From positions 186,001 to 250,000 of the forward strand of contig JALCKY010000004.1 of NCBI GenBank assembly GCA_022647575.1: 64,000 nucleotides of DNA, read 5' to 3'. Source of the DNA: Lachnospiraceae bacterium. Its GTDB lineage: Bacteria; Bacillota; Clostridia; Lachnospirales; Lachnospiraceae. Shown here in pieces: positions 16,328 through 22,774 of this stretch (positions within the stretch are counted from its first letter, which is position 1; each line of letters starts with the position of its first letter). The translations under genes and the position numbers were made by a program. Under the pieces are notes generated by a model. It saw only the letters and a list, made by a program, of their open reading frames with translations, searched no databases and was not told the DNA's origin.

Positions 16328-19045
16328 TCAGATTATGTCCTGAAGATCCAGCGTCTCGCCTTTCCGGAATGTCCTACGGACTGTTTTGCCGCGGTAGCAG
16401 AATGTATGCGTGCCGCCGTTCAGGGCACATGCCTGCGCTTCCTGCAGCTCACCGTTCTCCCAGCGCATGGACAGAACGATGCCGCCTCTTGCGCGAATGC
16501 CCTGCACCCTGCCGCTGCCCCATTCCTGCGGCAGGGCCGGCAGCAGCCGGATCAGCACAGGATCCTGTGGCTCCGTATTCCGCTCCGCCGGCTCATGGCT
16601 CTGCACCAGCATTTCCGTAATGCCTGCGCAGAGTCCGGTGTTGCCGTCAAGTTCATAAACATGGTCAAATGCGCCCGCGCCTCTGGTCGGCGGATGATAG
16701 ACCATCCCGTTGGGCTCCAGCAGGCCTTCCGAAAGCCTGCGAACATGGCGCAGCGCTTCTTCCGCGTGCCCCAGACGCGCTTCGTACAGCAGCAGCATCG
16801 AACGTGCCCAGCCGGTATCTTCCCAGCCTTCCTCCGGTGTCAGCTTGCGCTGAATGGTCTTTTCGACCGCCTCCGCCAGCTCCGGCGTCGATCCGGGCGT
16901 GATCTGCGCAAACGGAAAAACGCCCAGCAGGTGGCTTGTGTGGCGGTGCTGCCGGTCAGGAACCGTGACATCCGCGGCATATTCTGCAATCGTACCATCC
17001 TCCAGGATCCGATACGGAAGCAGTCTTTCCTTCTGCGCTTTCACACGGTCATACAGAGCTTTATCCGCATCCGTCAGGGACATCCGGCCGGCCGCGCATA
17101 CATCGGATGACACGTCATGCGGCGAGGCTGTTTTGCCGTCGTCCTGGCGGTCTTCCTTTCCTGCGCCGCACAGCGTTTCGCAGGCACTGCAGTAGATGGA
17201 AAACAGTTCCCGGATCATGAGGATTTCATAGGTACAGCCGTTGCTGAGCTGGTATTTCACCGTGTTCTCCGTATTGCTGTTCTCCGTAGAACTGATTTCC
17301 GTATGACTGGTTTCCGTATGACTGTTCTCCGTAAAGCTGTTTTCCGGGGAAATAGACGGACCGCAGGTCAGGTATCCGTTTTCTTCAAAAACATAGTCGG
17401 TGAAAAACTCCGCGGCTTCGCGGATCAGCGGAAACGCCTCGTCGCGGAGGAACTGCAGATCGCCGGTGTAACGGTAATGCTCCCACATCTGTGTGAGCGC
17501 CCAGAAGCCGCTCGTGGGGCAGGGCGAAAGCGGGACTGCCCAGTACGGCGCGGCATAGCCCCATGGATTTGAAACGAGTTCTCCAACCCAGCCGCGGAGT
17601 CCGTAGGCGCCGCGCGCCGTTTTCCGGCCTTCCGTTGCCAGGACGTCCTTCATCCAGCGGAAGAGCGGCTGCAGGTCGCCGGTCATCCCGGTCATATCCG
17701 CGATCCAGTAGTTCATCTGGGTATTGATATCAAGATGCATGTCGCAGGTCCAGCCGATCCGGCAGGCCACATTGTCATTGAACACACCCTGAAGATGCGC
17801 GGGGAGACGGCTGTTTTGCCGTGAGGAAGCGTGGAGAAGATAGCGGCCGTAAGCATAGAGAAAGCCGATCTCCGGGTGTCCGTCGATCTGCAGTGCCGTA
17901 TCGCCGAGGTCTTCCCGGCTGTCCTCCAGATGAGCTGCCAGAATTGGTTCATAGCCTTTCCGCACAAGCGCGTCCATGCGGCCGCGCAATGTTTCCGCAT
18001 AGCACCCGCGCATCCGGGCAAAACGGTCTTTCGCCGAAAGGGATGCGGCCGCAGCGCGCCAGGACGAATCCTGCAACAGTTTCTCATAGTCTGTTTCCGC
18101 AATGATGAACAGCTGGCAGCGGCGCATGCTTTCGACGCATATGCCGGGGATGCCTGTGCTCCTGCTGCAGGTGCCGTCTGCGCCTGTGCTCTCCGTGCCT
18201 GCGCTGTCTGTGCCTGTGCTATCCGTGCCCGTGCTGTCCGTTCCTGTGCTCTCTGTTACCATGCCGTCCGTAATCACATTCAGTGCACCGATCAGGGAAA
18301 CGCCGCATCGTTTATCGCAGTGCATAGTCTCATAGGCATGCGCCTGAAAAAGCACTGTCGCATTGTCTGCTGCCTGCACCATAGAATCGTCCGGTGCCGC
18401 GGTCATGCCCGGTACTCCAACAAAATTTCCTGATACCTCGGTCATGCCTGGCATTACAAGAAAATCCCCCGGGTCTTCGGTCATACCTGTCATTCCGACC
18501 GCAAGCGTCACGGGCCGGCTGCTTTCAATCCGGATGCACAGCACATTATCGGGCCAGGACGCAAAATACTCTTCGCGGATCCGGGTGGCCGGCGCTCCTT
18601 CTTCCTGCTGCATAAAACTGAATTCCCGCGTCACTATTCCGGTACGGATATCGAGCGAACGGCGGTAATCCGCTGACGGAGTCGCATCACGCTGCGGCAC
18701 TGCTGCAGGATCCGGATTCTCATACTGCAGATGCAGTTTTGCCGCCGGCAGATTGGTGCCGTAGCTGTTGCGAATACCGATAAAGTTCTCCGCTTCGGCA
18801 TGCAGCCGGGCATAATCGCCTGCAGATGCGGCTTTCCGCATTTTCCCGAAGGCTTCTGCCGCACCGTCTCTCAGGTTATTCTCATTCTTTTCACCGCTGA
18901 AAAATGTATTTTCCGAAAGAACGATTTCATTGTCCGGACAGGCCCCGTAGATCATGGCCCCAAGGTGCCCGTTGCCGATCGGATAGGCTTCGCCGAACCG
19001 CACTGCGCCTTTATGGTCTTCAAGAATATGATCATTCAATATCAT
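16328..19045 (-). CDS. GH95 alpha-L-fucosidase-like enzyme with repeat insertions
   Basis: From the ATG at 19045 (GGAGG seven bases before it) the product has 905 residues. It follows GH95: an N-terminal domain (FGEAYPIGNGHLGAMIYG), a helical (alpha/alpha)6 catalytic region with HLDINTQMNYW and ENGYLTCGPSISPENS, and a C-terminal beta domain. The family removes alpha-L-fucose, or L-galactose, from glycans with inversion. In the characterised enzyme AfcA two Asn in an N-I-N motif position the base; here the first is Asp (D-I-N). No signal peptide is seen, so it is probably intracellular. Three unrelated tandem repeats interrupt the fold in presumed surface loops. It stands alone, with a terminator downstream and the palindrome array upstream. 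Confidence 0.88.
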   Translation of the reverse strand: MILNDHILEDHKGAVRFGEAYPIGNGHLGAMIYGACPDNEIVLSENTFFSGEKNENNLRDGAAEAFGKMRKAASAGDYARLHAEAENFIGIRNSYGTNLPAAKLHLQYENPDPAAVPQRDATPSADYRRSLDIRTGIVTREFSFMQQEEGAPATRIREEYFASWPDNVLCIRIESSRPVTLAVGMTGMTEDPGDFLVMPGMTEVSGNFVGVPGMTAAPDDSMVQAADNATVLFQAHAYETMHCDKRCGVSLIGALNVITDGMVTESTGTDSTGTDSTGTDSAGTESTGADGTCSRSTGIPGICVESMRRCQLFIIAETDYEKLLQDSSWRAAAASLSAKDRFARMRGCYAETLRGRMDALVRKGYEPILAAHLEDSREDLGDTALQIDGHPEIGFLYAYGRYLLHASSRQNSRLPAHLQGVFNDNVACRIGWTCDMHLDINTQMNYWIADMTGMTGDLQPLFRWMKDVLATEGRKTARGAYGLRGWVGELVSNPWGYAAPYWAVPLSPCPTSGFWALTQMWEHYRYTGDLQFLRDEAFPLIREAAEFFTDYVFEENGYLTCGPSISPENSFTENSHTETSHTEISSTENSNTENTVKYQLSNGCTYEILMIRELFSIYCSACETLCGAGKEDRQDDGKTASPHDVSSDVCAAGRMSLTDADKALYDRVKAQKERLLPYRILEDGTIAEYAADVTVPDRQHRHTSHLLGVFPFAQITPGSTPELAEAVEKTIQRKLTPEEGWEDTGWARSMLLLYEARLGHAEEALRHVRRLSEGLLEPNGMVYHPPTRGAGAFDHVYELDGNTGLCAGITEMLVQSHEPAERNTEPQDPVLIRLLPALPQEWGSGRVQGIRARGGIVLSMRWENGELQEAQACALNGGTHTFCYRGKTVRRTFRKGETLDLQDII
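17266..17340 (-). repeat. In-frame 15-bp repeat, five copies, in GH95 gene
   Basis: Five consecutive 15-bp units (starts 17266, 17281, 17296, 17311, 17326), each with a TCCGTA-type core. They encode five-residue units such as TENSH and TETSH beside the catalytic region. Confidence 0.85.
18183..18257 (-). repeat. In-frame 15-bp repeat, five copies, in GH95 gene
   Basis: Five consecutive 15-bp units (starts 18183, 18198, 18213, 18228, 18243), variants of CCTGTGCTGTCCGTG. They encode TGTDS-type five-residue units. Confidence 0.88.
18401..18497 (-). repeat. In-frame 39-bp repeat, about 2.5 copies, in GH95 gene
   Basis: GGTCATGCC-type starts recur at 18401, 18440 and 18479. They encode 13-residue units beginning MTE and ending near VPG. 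Confidence 0.75.
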
Positions 19046-19224
19046 GGAGTTCCTCCGTTTCCGGCCTGCCTCATCTGATTCTTCAGCTCCGGAATACTCA
19101 TATTGCCGGCCCCGCGGCAGAAATTCGCACACTTCCCGCAGGATGCCATCCGGCACCCTTGCATCATACAATATTTCCGGATATGGAAAAAGAGAGAAAA
19201 GGCAGAAGACAGAAGTTCAACAAG

Positions 19225-19560
19225 CCTGAAAGCCCGGCTTGAAAGATTTGGCTTGAAAGCTGCAAACTACTGCCTGAATGATTCAAACTGCGGATTTCGG
19301 CAGTAGTTTTTCCGGAAGAAATGAGATTTGCACCGCTTCAAATATAGAATCTACCGCCTAAGTAATGCTATATGCTTATTCAGGCAGTAGTTTTCACAGG
19401 AAAATCAGGAAATTCTCTGTCCCAAAGAAATAAACTACTGCCTAAATAATGCAATGCATGTATTCAGGCAGTAGTTTATATGGCAAAAGTTAAAAAGCTA
19501 TCGTATCAGGAATCAAAATTACTGCCTAAAGATCAGCAAAATTAATATTAGGCAGTATCA
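19225..19560 (+). repeat. Left arm: array of four palindromes
   Basis: Units lie at 19264-19311, 19351-19394, 19432-19477 and 19518-19558, starting every 81-87 bp. Each has arms of the type AAACTACTGCCT and AGGCAGTAGTTT around a loop of about 18-24 bp. Spacers of about 38-40 bp differ from one another but match, inverted, those of the right arm. The array is 3' of the TPM gene and about 180 bp upstream of the GH95 start. Confidence 0.92.
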
Positions 19561-19683
19561 AGCTCACAAACGGCAGCTTCCTGATCAACGTCTTGCCAGG
19601 ATCGGAGCAAACGCTGCACCCGCGGAGCGCGGCTGGCACTACTGCTACGCGCCGGGCTCATCGTCCTGCCACGGAAGGTTCCA

Positions 19684-20553
19684 TCAGAACCCGTGGCCAC
19701 CGCCGCCGGTACCTCCTCCGCCACCGCCGCCAAAGCTCCCGCCACCGCCGGAGCCTCCGCCGCCACCGGAAGAATGCGTAACACGGTATGTTCGGATAAT
19801 GTCATTCAGGACCGCGCCTGCTGCTATGATCGAACTGCCGACCAGCATTCCCTGTACGGCGGTCACCTTTGTCTTTTTTGAATAGGTTGCTACGATGATA
19901 TAGTTGATGACGATCGCCAGGAACAGCGCAAGCAGGAAACTGCTGACAAACCGCATCGGCTGGGCAATGTGCCGGCCCTGATAAACCTGCAGGATCTCGG
20001 TGAAGCCCTCTTCCGCACACTTTGCATAGTTTCCGTCCGAGGCATAGCTGTAGGTATTGTCCGTAATGCTCGTGCAGTAGGAATCGGTAATAACTTTCCT
20101 TACGGCACCGCTGGTGATGATCTGAATATTGCGGGTATCCATGTCGATCAGAAACACAATGCTGTCGCTGCCTTCTCCGAAAAGATCGTACAGCCGTGCC
20201 GTTCCATATTCCTGTGCCACACCGTACTCGTTATAATCCGTGCTGCAGAAAGCAACGTTGCAGTAATCCGTTACGGGCTGCATGAAACCGGAAAGTTCCT
20301 GCTTTTCAGCGTCCGTCATAAGTCCGGCATTATCTTCAATGACCATCTCAAAGGAAGCTGCCTGGGCATCCGCACCCTGCGTACCGGATGCCTGCGTATC
20401 CGCTGTCTGTGCTTCCGTTGTCTGTGCTTCCGTCGTCTGCGTTCCTTCCGCCCGGACCGGCAGCTGTGCAGCAAAAGTCAGGATAAGAATGGAAAACATG
20501 ACACATGACAGCGTCCGGAACAAGGATTTCCAAAATGGTTTACGCACGGTCAT
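19684..20553 (-). CDS. TPM-domain secreted/membrane protein with Gly-rich tail
   Basis: The 289-residue product starts at 20553, overlapping the end of the zinc-ribbon gene by 14 bp, so the two are co-translated. A signal peptide (LSCVMFSILILTFAAQLPVRAEG) is followed by a five-fold TTEAQ-type linker. A TPM domain comes next (about 75-215: VIEDNAGLMTDAEKQELSGFM, DSIVFLIDMDTRNIQIITSG), then a membrane region and a tail of glycines ending GGGGHGF, a hallmark of TPM proteins. TPM domains are found in thylakoid and bacterial envelope proteins; some have phosphatase activity or act in membrane-protein quality control. The precise role here is unknown. An in-frame upstream extension to 20703 overlaps the neighbour and is rejected. 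Confidence 0.85.
   Translation of the reverse strand: MTVRKPFWKSLFRTLSCVMFSILILTFAAQLPVRAEGTQTTEAQTTEAQTADTQASGTQGADAQAASFEMVIEDNAGLMTDAEKQELSGFMQPVTDYCNVAFCSTDYNEYGVAQEYGTARLYDLFGEGSDSIVFLIDMDTRNIQIITSGAVRKVITDSYCTSITDNTYSYASDGNYAKCAEEGFTEILQVYQGRHIAQPMRFVSSFLLALFLAIVINYIIVATYSKKTKVTAVQGMLVGSSIIAAGAVLNDIIRTYRVTHSSGGGGGSGGGGSFGGGGGGGTGGGGHGF
20363..20437 (-). repeat. In-frame 15-bp repeat, five copies, in TPM gene
   Basis: Five 15-bp units (starts 20363, 20378, 20393, 20408, 20423), variants of TGTGCTTCCGTTGTC. They encode QTTEA-like units in the linker after the signal peptide. The unit resembles the one at 18183-18257. Confidence 0.85.
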
Positions 20554-22060
20554 CGCCTCCCTTCCTTGCAAACTGCGGCATCTTATGCGTTGACAGAATG
20601 TTGAACCGGCGAATCGTGGAAACAGCCGCCAGGACAGCGGAAACGATGGCAAATGTGGAAGGAAGATAGTACCAGAGATCGTTGGCCGGATGGTAGTAAG
20701 CAATGACTGTGATCACTGCATCCGCCGCCAGCATCAGCAGATACTCCATCCAGGAGCCCTTTGCCTCTTCCGGTTTTTTCCCAAGTGCCTTGACCAGGAT
20801 GAATATGAAGACCACGATTCCGAGCATCACCGTGTATTCTGGACTCTGCACCTTCGAACCATTCTGAAGAAGACTGATGAAGACAAAGCCGAAAAAGACT
20901 CCCGCGATCAGCGAGCCGATGACGCCCGGCTTTCTTTCGCTCTTTTCAGCCTTGAGTCCGTTCCCTTTCTTTGCAGGCTCTGCATCATTGATGATATTTG
21001 CATTGGTGTGCCGTAGCGCATTGGTGAATGTTGCGGCTGCAGCGGCAAGCGCCAGAGATGAGAGCGTCATCGTCGCCAGCGGCGTAATAGTGAACAGAGA
21101 CAGAATGATAAACAGGATCAGCGTAATGAAAGCGGTCCCGATCATAAATTTCTTCGGATCGACGGGAATGTCCACTGCGATCTCGCCCGTCTGACCGTTC
21201 ACGGCGGAATAGGCGACGCGGTTTCCGTTTTTGTAGGACATGAACCAGACCGGCATCAGGACACGTTCCTGGTCGACTGCTTCATCGGTTTTCGTAAACT
21301 GCAGGTTCGTACAGTTCCCGGGGAAAAATTTTCTGGCTGCATCATCCCTGACCTTGCCTTCCGCAGCCTGTACGGCATCGGGCAGATAGAAATCGGCAGG
21401 AACATCCTCCGCATCCGTGTAGAATCCCATAATGTATCCCATCCGGAACGGCAGCGCTTTTTCATGATGATAAGGCTCGACCGCCCGGCTTACAGAATCG
21501 CTGTAGGCGGTTGAAGAGTCATAGAGAAAACCGGAGTAATGTGCTTTGACATCACAGGAATTTCTGTAATTGGTAACCAGATCAAAAGAGCCCTGGTTGT
21601 CAGTCTTCTGGGACTCTCCCGTCACCTTGCCGGCCACATCGATATTGTACTGCCAGTATGGCATGTAAATACCGCGGAAGCTGTCAATGTACTTTTCATT
21701 CTTCATGTCATCCGGCGCGTAAATGGCATGCTTCAGTTTTTCAAGATAGGCCTTTTTACAGTCTTCCTTTGTTTTCTGAAAAGGGATGATCTTCTCAGGA
21801 CGGCGGGCTGCAGAGAGCCGTTTCCCGAACGTCGTAGTTTCTCCGCAGTACGGACAGAAACCTGCCGCTTCCTCCGATGACGACTCGATCTCTCCGCCGC
21901 AGTTCGGACAGGTGAAAATATTCGTTTCGTACGTTGTGTCGGCCGTCTTTCCTTCCTCGTCCGGCGGTACTTCAGACGTGGTTCCGCAGTATTCACATTT
22001 CATCATCTGGGTTGCGATGTCGAACCGCTGTTCAGCACCGCAGCTGGGACACTTGATCAT
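20540..22060 (-). CDS. Zinc-ribbon membrane protein
   Basis: The 506-residue product starts at 22060 after GGAG and opens with two zinc ribbons: CPSC/CEYC (residues 4-24) and CPNC/CPYC about 25 residues later. A soluble domain of about 200 residues follows, with aromatic-rich repeats (GIYMPYWQYNIDVAGKVTG). Then come membrane helices (MIGTAFITLILFIILSLFTI and more), a short loop and further hydrophobic segments. This arrangement is known from Firmicute proteins of the TFIIB-zinc-finger type that sit beside TPM proteins; their function is not established. It overlaps the TPM gene. The pair is enclosed by the inverted palindrome arrays and may act in envelope quality control (inference). Confidence 0.8.
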   Translation of the reverse strand: MIKCPSCGAEQRFDIATQMMKCEYCGTTSEVPPDEEGKTADTTYETNIFTCPNCGGEIESSSEEAAGFCPYCGETTTFGKRLSAARRPEKIIPFQKTKEDCKKAYLEKLKHAIYAPDDMKNEKYIDSFRGIYMPYWQYNIDVAGKVTGESQKTDNQGSFDLVTNYRNSCDVKAHYSGFLYDSSTAYSDSVSRAVEPYHHEKALPFRMGYIMGFYTDAEDVPADFYLPDAVQAAEGKVRDDAARKFFPGNCTNLQFTKTDEAVDQERVLMPVWFMSYKNGNRVAYSAVNGQTGEIAVDIPVDPKKFMIGTAFITLILFIILSLFTITPLATMTLSSLALAAAAATFTNALRHTNANIINDAEPAKKGNGLKAEKSERKPGVIGSLIAGVFFGFVFISLLQNGSKVQSPEYTVMLGIVVFIFILVKALGKKPEEAKGSWMEYLLMLAADAVITVIAYYHPANDLWYYLPSTFAIVSAVLAAVSTIRRFNILSTHKMPQFARKGGDDRA

Positions 22061-22287
22061 GGCACTCCTCCGTAGACAGTATGGTTTGGCGGGGCAGGGT
22101 CCTGTATCAGGATTCCGATCAGGTGCCCGAAATACAGCTTCCCCGTAATTCAGTATAGCATCCGGAAGGAATGGATACATCTCGAATTATTACTCACAGA
22201 TCAAGGCCCGCAAAAACAGATCTGACGCTTATCGCAGCATTTGTCCCGATCATAAAAACCTTGATCATGAAGCAGCCTTTACGCGCC

Positions 22288-22622
22288 GGTTACTGCCTAA
22301 TACTTATTTTGCTAAACTTTAGGCAGTAATTTTGATTTTTGATATGATAGTATTTTCTCATTTTTTGTATAAACTACTGCCTGAATATATGCATTACATC
22401 ATTTAGGCAGTAATTAATTTCTTTGGTACAGTGAATTCTTTAATTTTCCTTTGAAAACTACTGCCTAAATATATGTAAAGCATCATCCGGGCGGTAGTTT
22501 TTCGTTTTCGAGGCAATGCAGTCCTCATTTTCTCGGAATAGCTACTGCCGAAACCCGCATATTAAATCGTTTAGGCAGTAGTCTGCGTCTTTCAAGACAA
22601 ATCCTTCAATCCGGGATTTCAT
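22288..22622 (-). repeat. Right arm: array of four palindromes, inverted copy of left arm
   Basis: Units lie at 22290-22333, 22371-22415, 22455-22502 and 22540-22582. The first equals the inverse of the fourth left unit, and so on in order. Where the arm sequence changes (TTACTGCC in the first unit) the partner arm changes with it (GGCAGTAA), a compensating pair. The outer flank continues to match (CTTTCAAG and CCGGG blocks) up to about 22622. The array lies upstream of the zinc-ribbon gene, about 230 bp from its start. Confidence 0.92.
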
Positions 22623-22646
22623 TTCCGACTTTTTGAATAAAGTAAA

Positions 22647-22677
22647 GTGCTCCCCATAGCAAAGACACGGGGAGCAC
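22647..22677 (-). terminator. Terminator of the hybrid kinase operon
   Basis: The perfect arms GTGCTCCCC (22647-22655) and GGGGAGCAC (22669-22677) are followed on the minus strand by a T-rich stretch (TTTACTTTATT). It lies about 90 nt after the kinase stop. Confidence 0.75.
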
Positions 22678-22682
22678 TGCAG

Positions 22683-22774
22683 ATTTCCTGCGCTTATTTC
22701 CTACCGCTTATTTCCTGACACTTACTTTCTTCCGTTTGTTTCCTTCCGCTTAATTTCCCCTCGTTTACTTCCTT
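22683..22774 (-). repeat. 14-bp degenerate tandem repeat at the 3' end of the kinase gene
   Basis: About six units of the type TTTCCTACCGCTTA run from the last codons of the kinase gene into its 3' untranslated region. The stop codon itself lies inside one unit, so expansion could move the protein end. Confidence 0.7.

Larger units (their letters stand above)
19225..22622. mobile_element. Putative 3.4-kb module bounded by ~335-bp inverted repeats
   Basis: The sequences 19225-19560 and 22288-22622 are imperfect reverse complements of each other over their whole length, loops and spacers included. They enclose exactly two leftward genes (zinc-ribbon membrane protein and TPM-domain protein). 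Each arm contains four palindromes. No transposase lies inside and no target duplication is evident at the outer ends, so calling it mobile is inference from symmetry. It could also be an inverted duplication with a regulatory role. Confidence 0.6.

Noticed and set aside
19264-22582. CRISPR array
   Set aside because: The recurring units are self-complementary with variable interiors, spacing is irregular by several bases, spacers of one array are inverted copies of the other, and no cas genes are present.
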